64,000 bases of DNA, taken from Rhynchosporium graminicola (lineage: Eukaryota; Ascomycota; Leotiomycetes; Helotiales; Ploettnerulaceae). Numbering within the stretch: the first letter of the stretch is position 1; the number at the start of each line of letters is the position of its first letter. The position numbers and the translations under genes were made by a program. This document shows positions 11,303 to 22,532 of this stretch, in pieces. The notes beneath the pieces are model-generated. The model was not told the DNA's origin. It worked only from the letters and a program-made list of their open reading frames with translations, and made no database searches. Location of the stretch: contig FJUW01000001.1 in assembly GCA_900074885.1 (NCBI GenBank), positions 1,178,001-1,242,000 on the forward strand, in the 5' to 3' direction.

Positions 11303-12489
11303 CTTAAAGAGAAGTCGACTAAGAAGACTATAAGTCGCTCTAATATACTAAAAGGGTACAGAGTACTAGGTTCTCGTCTAGTTTTCAAGACTAAAAGAGA
11401 TATAGATAGCAAAATCGATAAATATAAGATCAGATTTATAATCTAAGGTTATATATAACGATATAATTACGATCAGACGTATACCGGAGTCTATAAATCT
11501 TCTACTTAGAAGATAGGCTTAGTAGTTATAGCGGAGTATGACTTAAAAGTCGAACAGTTTAATATAGTAACGTTATTCTTATATAGTAAAGCTAATACCC
11601 TGATATACGTTAAATTGCCGCTATCTTATAGATAATTTAGATATAAACTTATAGATAAGGAATATATACTCTTACTAAAAGCTCTATATAGTCTGAAGTA
11701 GTCTCTACGCCTCTAGTAAGAGATACTACGTAAGGAGTTTAGTATTATCGACTTTATACTTTTATAAACTAATAATTATATATATATTAACTAAGAAACT
11801 AGAAGAACAGAATAATTATTATTATCTATATTAACGATTTTCTAGTTATCTTAAAGGCTGAACTAGCTCTTAAAGAGCTTAAGAAGAAGATTCTCACTAT
11901 ATTCGATACTCTACTAGCTAGACTAGCTAAATACTTCCTTAGCGTTAGAATTATACGTGATAGAAAGAAGAAGACGATTTCTCTTTATTAAGATACGTAT
12001 ATCGATAAGATATTAGATCGATTTAGAATAACTAACTATAAGAGCGCTAATACGCTCTTTACTACTAGTTCAGAGGTTTCTATAGTTAAATTCAAGGGAG
12101 TAGCTACTCTATAAGAAATCAAGCTATATTAATAGTTTTACGATAGTTTATAGTACCTAGCTTCTAATCGCTAGGATATACTATACTACTGCTCTATATT
12201 ATTATAATTTCTAATAAATCTATTATCTTGATATCTTGCGAGCGCTAAGAGAGTACTTATATACTTACAAGGTACGAAGTACTACGCTACGACCTACGAA
12301 GGAGATATTACTAATAGAGAAAAGATGAAATTAAGAGGTTTCTATAACTCTGATTAGGCTAGTAACCGAATTAATAGAATGTTTATATACCGGAGTCTGT
12401 TTCTTTCTTACAGGAGGTGTTTTCTTAGCTATTTCAAAGCGATAGACTACTATAGCTCTTGCCTCTACAGAAGCAGAGTATATAGCTAT

Positions 12490-12619
12490 TATAATGGGGT
12501 TGAGATTAGGCTCATATCAACTCCGCTAACTGGATGAAAAGATCATAATGTACTGCGCGAGCGCAGGACACGCCTAATACTGTACATATATTACCGACTA
12601 TTGTCACGTGCCTATTACA
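12490..12619 (-). repeat. TRIM LTR, left copy
   Basis: 130 bp from TATAATGGGG (TG changed to TA) to CCTATTACA. It aligns end to end with 12914-13043 and, in reverse complement, with the solo LTRs at 1011 and 1205, which are 5 bp shorter. Confidence 0.82.
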
Positions 12620-12913
12620 ATATCTCCCCTCTTAGTACGCTCGCCCTCGAGCGCCGCGCCTAAAGCCGAAGAATTGCTATAACTTATCGGATTAATATAC
12701 TACGTTAAACCTCTAAGGGTTATAACGTAATATACTAAGACAAGAGATCTCGAAGTCGATACTATTACTCCTTATTAGCTTGACGTAAGTAGTTTGAATA
12801 TATTACTGTGATACTCTTTCTCAGCTATCTTATGCGTGTCTCGCTTAAGGATTCTAGCTATATTAGCCGTGCTCAGAGGTACTCTGCTAGAAGACCGGTT
12901 GCGTAGTATATTC

Positions 12914-13043
12914 TGTAATAGGGTTGAGATTAGGCTTATACTGACTCCGCTAACTAGACTAAAAGATCATAATATACTGTGTAAGCGCAGGACACGCCTA
13001 ATACCGTACATATATTACCGACTATTATCACGTGCCCATTACA
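12914..13043 (-). repeat. TRIM LTR, right copy
   Basis: 130 bp from TGTAATAGGG to GCCCATTACA. It keeps the TG...CA ends and is followed by the GCTAT target duplication. The copia coding sequence resumes immediately after it. Confidence 0.82.
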
Positions 13044-13584
13044 GCTATATGCGCTTTTACTAGAGAAGCATTATAGATACGCTAAGTACTAAAGGAGCTA
13101 GGCTATAATAAGCCAGACTCTAAGAGTATAGAGATATAGTACGATAATCAGGGAGCTTTATCTCTATCGGAGAACTCTGAATTACACTAGCGTACTAAGT
13201 ATATCGATATCAAATTCTATTACCTACGCTAGGAGGTCGCTAGAGGTTATTTAGACCCTTAGTATATATCCTCAAAAGAGAACGCGGCAGACGGTTTCAC
13301 TAAACTACTTAGCCTATAAGACCTTAAGGCCTTTATAGTAATACTAAATATAACTGTTTTATACTTAGAATAAGGGGTATAGATATTAATTAGAAAGCTA
13401 ACTTATCTTAAAGGAATTATAGAACCTGTGGTTTATCTAGTTCACGTGATATCGAGGCATAGTGCTAGTCTCCAGGGGTATTACTATACGTACGCATACG
13501 ATAGTATAATCGATTGATTATAGGAAATTAGATTACTTGTACCTATAGAAGTTACTGACTTTATAGTATCTCTATAGAGGGGTG

Positions 13585-13735
13585 TGTTGCGAAGATATAG
13601 GTCTTAGTATAGATCAGGTGACTATAGTCACGTGCATAGTCCGTGCGGATATTCCTAGATAATACCTTTAGTTAACTCTCTATAGTAATTAGTACTGCAA
13701 TGCAACTAATAACATTCAACTACTCTATGCCTTAC
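13585..13735 (+). repeat. Candidate copia 3' LTR
   Basis: After the copia coding end there is a purine stretch (AGAGGGGTG) followed at 13585 by TGTTGCGAAG, which fits a polypurine tract and LTR start. No second copy is in the window, so the right end near 13735 is only a guess based on where recognisable sequence gives way to the mariner fragment. Confidence 0.45.
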
Positions 13736-13774
13736 TCTGAAGATCAACGTAACCTTGCGATAGATATAATAAGA

Positions 13775-14011
13775 GTTATTTGGCTAGTATAATCACTAGA
13801 TCTAAATCTAATTAAGAGAGCCTAGGACTACGTACGAGCGCAGATTAAGAAGAAGAATCTATTATATCACACCGAGGAGGAATATATAAAGGCGTAGGAG
13901 GACGAGTAAGTATTAATACCGGTCGCAGAGATTAACAAATAGATTAAAGACTTAGAGGACAAGTTACGGAAAGTTATTATATATAGAGGTGATAATAGCT
14001 TCTATAGATAG
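13775..14011 (+). pseudogene. Tc1/mariner-type DDE transposase, C-terminal fragment
   Basis: Read through four in-frame stops this gives about 78 residues starting VIWLV*SLDLNLIKRA, which is the conserved segment W-P-A-Q-S-P-D-L-N-P-I-E of DDE_3 transposases with C-to-T type changes. It includes the position of the last catalytic acidic residue, here replaced by Lys. It then runs through YVRAQIKKK and a helical tail to a stop. Only the end of the gene is present; the DNA-binding part and the terminal inverted repeats were not found. It marks the right edge of the transposon island. Confidence 0.75.
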
Positions 14012-17000
14012 CTATTTACTATAGGTTTTAGATTACCTAGCTATCTTTATAGTATTTCTAATACAATGTTCCCCTGAAGTTATCCCCGCCGCCTTGCTCC
14101 TATTCCCTCAGCTCGCAGGTCTCAATTCGACTACTTATATCTCTCCTAGCCTCTAAATATAACCTTATAGAAGCTAAATTACCTCTTCTAATCTAACCTG
14201 CAAATAACTCTCCTTTCATAATAGCAATTCCATTAGAGTTATTCGTATCAGAAGCTCTAGCTTCAAAGGTAATAACTACGCTAACTTCAGGTAGAGATTA
14301 AGAGATAGGGAAGTTAAGTAGACAGACTTGTAAAGTTAGGTAATTAATCATATAATCAAGGGAGTAAACTGACACTAAAATTGTACTATTTGAGCTATTA
14401 TTCGTAGAGATATCTTCAAGTGTTTATAATGACTTTTGACTGTTTAATGAAAAAGTAGTGGTTTTCGGCACGGGCCACTGGCCGGACTAAAAACGCGCCC
14501 GAGTATTACTGGGTTGATACGGGATTTGTAGTTGACATTAGGAATTGTGGAAGAGAAGAGGTTAGATTAGATGATGATCATTAAGATAATTCTCGTTATC
14601 GATATTCTACACTGGACTGGTACGGTGCTTGTTTAGTGCATGAGAAGCTGCTACCAGTAGTAGAATGTTCATTGAGACGATCTCGATCTTTCCCCAACTA
14701 TTCCTCGAGAACTTCCAATCTGCATTCCAAAACCTGTGAGCCTAGCCATGAATATCTTAAACCCATAGAGCCCGAGAAAAATGTCAAGAGCCATATTTTC
14801 TCACATTTCTTTGCCATACTCGTCATGACGGAAGAAACTTCGGGATCGCCTCTCTAGAGACAAAAACAAAGACAACTCAAAAGTAGAGAAAGAAGCCTTA
14901 TGCTGCCAAACTTCACAGCCTCATGATCTCCCGCGATGCACACAGTTTCATTTTGTTTCGTTTCATTTCCTGCCTTGTGTTGAAAACTCTCTATCCTAGC
15001 TTTATTTCAACAATGCCATTATTCGATCATGCTGCAAATCAATCCCACTTTTGAAAGAATGTTTCGTAGAAGAGAAGAGGAAACAAGACAGGGCGGATCC
15101 CTGGATATCGCGTGGTCTGTGTGGCTCTGTCTCTGTCAGGCTGGCATGACAGCTGCGGGTGGCTGCGCCTTTGGCGTGTTTTAATTTTCGCTTAGTGGAT
15201 GGATGGATGTGTGTTTTGGACAGCTTGACAGCTTGACAGGTAAAACAATGGTTTCGTTTTCGTCTGTTGTGTATTTTGTTTCTCTCGTATGATTTCAATC
15301 AACTCATTCGTTTCGTTTTGTTTTGTCTTGTTTCTGTTTCTGTTTATCTCTCAATTCCGCAGGGCTTTGATTTACGCTCACACATTTGCACCGTTCTAGA
15401 GTGAATATCCTATGGCTTGCTGGCCGAGCTCATTTTTTTTTGGATCTTGACTCGAATTGCTTATGCTGTTTACAGATACCTCCGACATGATAACATACCC
15501 GGACATCACCTAGAGTGGATATCTGTCGCCTGCCATCCGTTCAATGCAGTTCGTTCCCTCCTCTTCCCTTCCGTGCCATCAAGTGACTGACAGCGGGCGC
15601 CTGCATGAACGGTCCGTTCTCTGTACTCCGTACTCCCTCATCACGTATTATGATTCGAGAATTTTTCGTTTCAACCATGACCGGAACGCGAGTGGGTTAC
15701 CTTGGAGCGGGTGTATTCCTCTTCTCCTCGATCTGAGAATGTCTTGGTGGAACGTTGATGGTCCCGTTGAGCGTGAACGCTGGCCGGCAGGAACACAAGA
15801 TCATGCAAGCGGCGCTGAGAAGTCCCGAGTGGTTCGTGTACGAGACTTCACTGGAGACTGGATGGCAGGTTTTCTCTGTATAGGGTAGTATTACTTACCT
15901 TCTTCATAGAGCTAGACCTACTCAGGCAGCAGGAAAGGGAAACAAAGGTCCTGCAAAATATCGTGGATGGTTTCAAGACCACGAGGAAGCCGATGGCGGC
16001 CTGTGCTATAGATGCCCTCCCTCACCTTGAGACATGGAGCACATGGGCTGAGAATAATGCAGAATCGGCACGCTGTTCTTCCCTGCATTTCCTTCGCTGT
16101 CACATCATCTCTTACAATGCGTCCAGGCGTATTGAATCTCCTCCCAGTCCACTCTCGCCATGCCGAATCAGTGACGGCATTGGGTTTTCAACGGAGGCAC
16201 AGGCAGTTTATACCCTGAGAGCAGCATTCGGGACAAAGACAGGTTTCAACATACTGCGGGAATCATCAGGATATCTTGACTTGACACGTTACAGCGCACT
16301 CATCGGGGAATCTATGGTAAGCAAGCCATCGTATCGTATCGTATCTCATCTCATCTCACTTCATCGCGCTGGCGCTACAGCAAACCTACTCTATGCAGTA
16401 TGCATCGACGTTACATCGTCTCCTTAAGCCTGAGGGAGTAAGGAGCGTGGGCTCGCTCGCACTTGTTGGTTGCTCCGAGAATATTTGGCACTCCGATATC
16501 GTATGGACCAAGCTGCTCCTTCTCTGAGTACCTGATACGATACAGACGAGCAGGCATGCAGGACTCCGACTGGTCATGCGATGTTGGAAACGCGACCCAG
16601 ATCGTTGGTATCCGGGTGAACACTCAAGTGTGTGTGGTGTTGAGACAACGGCGCTTCCATTGTCCTGTTTGGTATGCTTGAACCTAATTGCTACCGAGCT
16701 AGCATCTCACAGCCTACTTCTCTCCTGAACCAGGAACTCAAGAGACCTTGGAGGCTGGGATATTCTCTTATATTCTTCTTCTGCTGTCGCTTCGCCTCTT
16801 GGAGGTCCACACTTCGTGCCTAGATCAGCCAGATTGCTGCTTCGGGTTACCCTCGGTCTTCGGTGGACACTCTTCGTATGTGTGGAGGGCTATGACATTC
16901 TCACGATGGATGCACGCACACGCGTGGAGGTTTTAACATTGATTCCTCAATGATTATGTGACATGGTAGGGTAGGATTAGTCTCCATGAAAGTGAAACCG

Positions 17001-20000
17001 AGATGAATCGGGATCGAAGGACTTGACACGACGCTGAGATGCTGCGCGGAAGATGTGACTCTGTTAAGTGAGTGGTAGGGGCAGAAGAGGGGGAGAGCGA
17101 GCATCTGATCATTGGGCTGTGGAGGCCTGTGCAAGATTTGGCTCGATTTGTTTGTTAACAAGTGCTGTGAACATTACCCATCGGAGTTGAGCTGAGGTCG
17201 AGCACCATGTTCCTCTCTCATGTGTTGTATGTACTGTGTTGGCCGAAGTAATTTCAAGACGTCAGTCACAAGCTCTCTGGTATGCACAGACGCTGTTCTA
17301 CAGTAGTACTGTTGTGGAATTCGGGGGCGTTGGTCACTTGCCTGAGCTTTAAGCGAGGCTCCCAAACCGATTGAACAAAGTAGAGTAGGTACCCAGATTC
17401 ATGGTTCGCGATGTTGGCCTTGCAGCAGTAGGTAGAATCGCCGGAATCCCTCTTCATTCCCTCTCTTGTTTCGAGCTCGTGTAATGTGATGGGATCTGCG
17501 AGATGTGATAAAGACAGGACGGATGCGATCGGGGCAGAGAATCGTTAATCGTGAGTGAGTACCGGGCACTGAGCACTGAGCACTGCGCGACGTTAGGCCG
17601 TCTCGTGTAGGAGCATGTCGTAGTGCACCGCGGGTAATCTTGACTCTGTTGGAGAAGGGTAAAGAAGAGACGACGGAGCTGGTGGGCTCAGAGAATGAGG
17701 GTTAGGTCTAGATCTACAGTACTGTACTTTAATCGCGTACTTGCACCAGCTTGTATAGTAAAGATGACCAAGCGAGCTCTAATTCACTTATTCACTTCTT
17801 ACAAATGGCACTTGCGCATGTCGTTGGAGGATTATTTCCTTCTTCCTGATCCAGGGCCCTGACATCCGAAAACAGATGGTTCTTTATTTGCTTTTTGTTG
17901 ATTCTTGCCTTTTCTAGCTATGGAGATTGATCGGACTGGATCGGATCGATGCATGTTGAGCACTGGCACGGATCTGAGAATTGCATTGGCTGGGTGGTAG
18001 GGCGATGGCTGACGGGAGGGCTAAGGTTGTACTTTACTCGAAAGATGGGGGAGGGAAAGATGTAGCGAGTGTGTTGCTGCTTTGGGAGAGGGCCATTTCG
18101 CTTAGTGCATGTTTTCTTTTTTTCTGGTGCACGCCTCATATTTCTTAGTATCATTATATGGTATCTAGTCTGGTCTGGAGCTTTTTGACTATTTTTCATG
18201 TACTGTACTGTACGCGTTTGAGAGATATCAGAGGTACCTTTCCTGACCGGGTCAATCTATGTGCGTTGGCTCCTTAGTGTGTCACGACAGGATCTATACC
18301 TGGGAAGACTACTGTCGTGCCACGCCAACCAAAGGTAGTGTTAGTAAAGAACCTTACAGCACAGCACAGCACGGCATGTACATCGACGGTACTGGGTTGC
18401 ATACAGTAGCAATGCAAGGTCAGCCAAACCTTTTCAAGTAGCTTGGGTCGTGTGGTCAAGTCCAGTGTACACCTAAGCAAAAGTACTCAGCGATACACAG
18501 CACGATGGAGTATTAGAGCGCAGCGTTCCGAGCCGTGATCACAGATACGGAGCTGGAATGGATCTTGGGATTGACTACTGCTGCATCTCACAATTATGCA
18601 CAGTTTACTTGTATGTAGTAGGCTAAGCTTATAAACTACGAATTATACTAAGTCTTGAATATTAAAACAGGCAGTTTTGGAGTAGGTTCGATCTCTGTAC
18701 ACCCACACATACCGACATAATGATCGAATGTCCTTCTTCGGATTAGTACAGTATTCCTTACAGCGAGTCAACCATTTGAGTGAATATTTACCAGCATTTA
18801 CGGAACGTACCTTCGTCCCCTATATTTAGCAACTAATCAACTCACCTTATCGTCGCCATCCCTGCACTGGTACGATCACCCCCTTCACTTCACCTGAGCC
18901 CGTGTGTCCTGCCGACCTCTTCCACTACCTGCTCTTACCTCCTTGTCAACACCCACACCCACAACGTCGAGTTCCGCAGTCCCACATCCACACCCTCACC
19001 CAAGCTACCTAGCCCAGACTCTTGACACAACCTGTTTCGATTTAAAGGCGACAAGGGAATGATTTCCAATCACTGACAGAGTAAAACACATTGGCCTGCC
19101 ATCGAATCTCTCTTTCATGCCATCGCCGCTCGGCAACATCGAACCGGATGAGTAGACAGCGGCTGGCTGGCGGATAAGGTAGGGAAAGGTTTGGTAGTGT
19201 GGTAGAGTATCGAGATGAAGATCTCAGATCTGCAGGCTGAGTTTGAGTTTGAGACTTACCATTACCGAAGTAGAGTGGCTCATTTATTTTTGTTTTAGTT
19301 TGGTTCATGTGGTGGCTGTGTGAGATGTTTTGTTTGGAAATGTTTCCGTGGTTGAGCCTTGCGGAGTATACGTACTTTGAGGCTGTTGATGCGCTGGAGG
19401 TTGGTTGGGTAGCTAGATTCAAGGTACGGTAGATAGAAGTCTGTATGAAAACGAAATGTGAGAGATTCTTAGCTTGTTTTCGCCACAGTGTGCCCATTGT
19501 TTGAAGAGGTCTAGAGGGTAGGTAGTAGGTATTACCGCTACATAGTAATGTAGCGATTTGCATGATTCAACTATGTGCCATAAACACATGACATAAGGAA
19601 GAGTTTGTTTCAAGAGACATGTTCACAAGCAGATCACATGTTGCGAACTGTTCTGTTTCCGTTTTATTTTGTTTCCCAATCTCGAACATCTTCCCTTGCC
19701 ATGATCTGTGCATGGCTCGTGCCCCTTAACATAATAGATAGATGATACCCTGCTGCTCTTACCTACCAGGGCATCTTTCTTCCTTCCCCTGTCTTACTAT
19801 GCCTGTCCTGTCCTGTCCTGCCTTGCCATTCTTGTCAGAGTTCGAGCGAGCCGTTGATCTTGGCTTGCCTCGATCAGTTTCCCCCTACAACCACCATCTG
19901 CATCGAATCGTAGATCATCCCTGTTGAAGCTATCGCGTTCCTTGTAAGGTGTTGGTGATTCGTCACAATGCACCTTGTGGCAACACATTATTCTGGGTTC

Positions 20001-20530
20001 TCCCCTCCCCTACCTCTTACTCCGTCCGTAGAGTACCCATACTCCGTGAACTCTCGTGCTTCCATTATTCCAGTCCCGGTAAGTTCGTAGGGCCTAGCTG
20101 GAAACAGCTTGCTCCATCCAGTTCACATCCGTCCATCGGGCCCAACAAGGACCAGGTCTTGTTACTTGATTATTCTCACCTTTTCCCCCGTCATCAGTGG
20201 CCCAAAGTACTGCCGGGTTGAGCTAGCCTGTCTGTCCGTCAATCAAACAATCAATTGCTCGTGCTCGGTACGGACTATCCATCATCATACTTTATCGACG
20301 ACTTTCCACTAGCAGTGCTTCAATTAATCTACGACTTCCATCGCTAAGAATAGAAGGAATGTATTACTCGCAGAGGTCAGGACCATCGTCGACACTAGAA
20401 GTTTAAAGAGTATCAACTGTTGCAGAATCGTCTCTCACTACTACGATACCATATCTCTCCACTCCCGCTCTTCGACGGCCTGTCAGCTACGTATAGCAGA
20501 GCACATCATAGGCTAGATTAGCTTAGACCA

Positions 20531-20575
20531 GATCTGATCAGATCAGATCATCGAGCCGATATCAAGATCCAGATC
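20531..20575. promoter_or_regulatory. Cluster of GATC motifs upstream of the GATA factor
   Basis: Six GATC tetramers fall within 45 bp, four of them nearly head to tail. Light-response elements bound by the White Collar complex in Neurospora contain GATC pairs, and sub-1, the Neurospora counterpart of the downstream gene, is a known light-induced target. Binding here is inference; the motif count is what is seen. Confidence 0.4.
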
Positions 20576-20839
20576 ATCAACAGCGACCCCCGACGGACTC
20601 TTCCTCCTACCAATACCAATAATACCTACCACTACTAATACATCTACCGAATCCGAACTATACCCGACTTACTTTCCCAAAACTCTGGATCGTGCCAAAC
20701 AAGTATCTGCGAGCGCCAGTTATCCTTTTCGGCCCAATTCAATAACTTTGACTTTCGGCATCGGTATTCTGCTTGTCCGGTTGGCTTCCCCAGATCGCTT
20801 GCCAGATAGAGTTTGCGATACAGATTACAGATTGATTAC

Positions 20840-20872
20840 GATCTAGATCTGGATCCAAAGTCGATCAGATCA
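20840..20872. promoter_or_regulatory. Second cluster of GATC motifs
   Basis: Five GATC tetramers occur within 33 bp, including CGATCAGATCACG. Same reasoning and same limits as the cluster 300 bp upstream. Confidence 0.35.
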
Positions 20873-21192
20873 CGCACCGCAACGCAACGCATCCTATCCC
20901 ATCCCAAGGGATCCCAAGGGAACGAAACGAGCCGGAGCAAAGGAACGCCATTCGTTAGGAATTACGGGATTCTCTTCTTTATCTGGTCGATTGTTTCTTG
21001 GTAGGTGTATACCAACCGAATTAATTAATGGTCCGATTCTATTTACTTTATATACATACATACCTAAATACTTTACCCGAGCAGCAATAACCACCGACCG
21101 ACAAGCTCATCAGCCCATAGTCACGGCTGGCAGGAGAGTAGAGAGAGACATATCCACACATCCAGCACATCGCCGCATCATCTGAGTCGAAA

Positions 21193-21240
21193 TCTGCATC
21201 GGCATCGGCATCGGCATCTGCATCTGCATCTGTCTGCATC
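21193..21240. repeat. Hexanucleotide microsatellite (GGCATC/TGCATC)n
   Basis: About eight imperfect units alternating GGCATC and TGCATC, followed by a run of nine C. It lies in the presumed promoter or leader of the GATA factor. Confidence 0.9.
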
Positions 21241-21477
21241 TTACCCCCCCCCCTCGTTGAACCCTGTCAACACAGTTACAGTGCCCATTGCAGCTACTGT
21301 AGAAGTCTTAAATCCTCCACCATCACCAGGTACGGAATACTAGTCGACAGTCCATTCCCAAAAGGTCTCACCCACAACCGACTCAACCTCCATCCTCCAA
21401 CCTTCGCCACTGCCCTTCAGCCTTCATCATTTGCAAGATCCGCTCCGCTTCCATTTCTGCAACCCCAACGCATCGCC

Positions 21478-21504
21478 ATCATATCATATCATATCATATC
21501 ATAT
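21478..21504. repeat. ATCAT/ATATC microsatellite
   Basis: About five tandem copies of the pentamer ATATC. A second simple tract, a run of C, follows at about 21584-21595. Confidence 0.9.
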
Positions 21505-22088
21505 CCACCCGACTTGACTAAGACTGAGACATTTCGGACAACCAGCAATTCTGAGACAGGAAAGGAAAGCCTCGAGATTGCCTTCCCCCCCCCCCCGAAT
21601 CGAAGATCTCTCGACTCGACTCGACATTGGTGAGTGAGGTCAAAGCACCAGCCGTACAGACCGCACTGTCGCCCACTGCATCGATTGCATTAGATGACCG
21701 CGGGAAGTCAGTCAGTCAATCAGTTCTCTTACTAGCGAAATCCATCGCAGCGGCTTCTACGTCTCGTCTCGATCTGGACACGATCAAACTCGACATTATT
21801 CACAGGTGGGCGCGCAATATTGACAGCAGGACAGTTATAGCCTTGAAGCCTTGAAGGAGTCGACGCGACGGTCGTATACTTAGTCTTTCGGGGTTCTCGT
21901 TCCGGAGGTTTAAATCCGCAAAAGGAAAATAAATAAAGGCTACTTGCGGGCCTTATGTGCGGGCATCAACACAGGCCATCCCGCTTTATGGTTCCTCCCC
22001 CTCGGTAGATCCAACAATCGTCCAAACATCTCGACCACTCTACACTCCCGCTTCTCATTCACCAAACCACGTCTCATATACTCCGCAA

Positions 22089-22112
22089 CGCCTACGCCTA
22101 CGCCTACGCCTC
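22089..22112. repeat. CGCCTA hexamer microsatellite
   Basis: Four tandem CGCCTA-type units, about 440 bp upstream of the GATA factor start codon. Confidence 0.85.
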
Positions 22113-22397
22113 AACGGCTTAGCTGCACCAACTCGAAGCTCATAGCCGCTGCCCCTCTCCTAGGTATCCTCACGAAACTTCCACCCTCGCACCGGAAACA
22201 CCCTCCGATACTCGACCTTGGCCAGGCGCAGATGTCTGGGTGAATTTGGTGCAACGGGAACACTATCGGGAACGGCAGCAGCACGCACGAGATTGCCTGC
22301 CGCACACGCACGTTTCCCCATCGAACCTATCTTCTTCTGGTGATCCTCTCTTCCTATCTTTTGTAATGGACAAATTGGACGGAAGCGCCAGGCAAAG

Positions 22398-22456
22398 GTA
22401 AGCTCCCCCTCCCACGCCCTCACGATGCATTGAGCTTCTGTCTGACTTGTCTGCAG
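22398..22456 (+). other. Probable 5' UTR intron of the GATA factor
   Basis: A strong donor GTAAGC follows CAAAG. A branch-type CTGAC lies shortly before the acceptor TTGTCTGCAG. The 59-bp size fits the introns of this genome, and the segment ends 76 bp before the start codon. Confidence 0.55.
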
Positions 22457-22532
22457 TGGTATACACTCAATCATAAACCGCGAGTACCCAGATCACACCA
22501 AGCACGAACGACAACCATATCATATCTCCACA

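Larger units (their letters stand above)
12490..13043 (-). mobile_element. TRIM-like miniature LTR element, 554 bp, inserted in copia RNase H
   Basis: Two 130-bp LTRs (12490-12619 and 12914-13043) enclose 294 bp with no coding capacity. The target duplication GCTAT is at 12485-12489 and 13044-13048. On the - strand the internal part ends in the purine stretch AAGAGGGGAGATA right before the left LTR, which sets the orientation as minus. The same LTR family is present as two + strand solo LTRs at about 1.0-1.3 kb. An LTR this short with a non-coding interior fits a terminal-repeat retrotransposon in miniature. Its mobilising partner is unknown. Confidence 0.82.
11308..13370 (+). pseudogene. Copia reverse transcriptase and RNase H (broken, continues from 3330)
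   Basis: Sequence resumes the copia RT in the frame left at 3330. ALYSLK at 11681-11698 matches the conserved ALYGLKQSPR block. The catalytic box reads YIND at 11827-11838 where active copia enzymes have YVDD, a change explained by G to A in one Asp codon. RNase H sequence reaches STEAEYIA near 12465-12489, is interrupted by the TRIM-like element, and resumes at 13049 with a CAFTREAL segment followed by NQGALSLSEN. Stops are frequent throughout. Confidence 0.87.
480..13735 (+). mobile_element. Ty1/copia retrotransposon, RIP-decayed and split by nested insertions
   Basis: Translated through its stops, the + strand gives the copia order gag zinc knuckle, protease, GAG-pre-integrase, integrase, then reverse transcriptase and RNase H. 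The coding sequence is continuous only if 3331-11302 (gypsy), 12490-13043 (TRIM-like) and two solo LTRs are removed. Each of these removals leaves a 5-bp target duplication, so the order of events is readable: the copia came first and the others landed in it. Very many TAG and TAA codons replace expected Trp and Gln codons, as RIP would produce. The 5' boundary is not seen; the 3' boundary is set by a candidate LTR and is approximate. The copy cannot move by itself. Confidence 0.85.
14012..22397. other. 8.4 kb without a recognisable gene
   Basis: Base composition becomes balanced after about 14,050. Short open frames on both strands overlap one another and show no domain, conserved motif or convincing intron signals. 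The distal half has scattered simple sequence. From about 18,800 it becomes pyrimidine-rich with many CCATC/CTCC tracts, as in long promoters and 5' leaders of fungal regulatory genes, and it leads into the GATA factor at 22533. I interpret the right part as its promoter and leader; the left part could hide non-coding RNA. Confidence 0.55.

Noticed and set aside
12836..13063. A 75-residue open frame at the end of the copia region
   Set aside because: It runs across the interior and right LTR of the TRIM-like element and is unrelated to any coding domain.
15002..17457. Many open frames of 60-154 residues on both strands
   Set aside because: They overlap in several frames, have no conserved motif, signal peptide or supported introns, and their composition looks like random translation of GC-balanced DNA.
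18670..18700. GGTTCGATC resembling a tRNA B box
   Set aside because: No A box, no acceptor or anticodon stem could be formed around it. The same holds for the reverse match near 29575.
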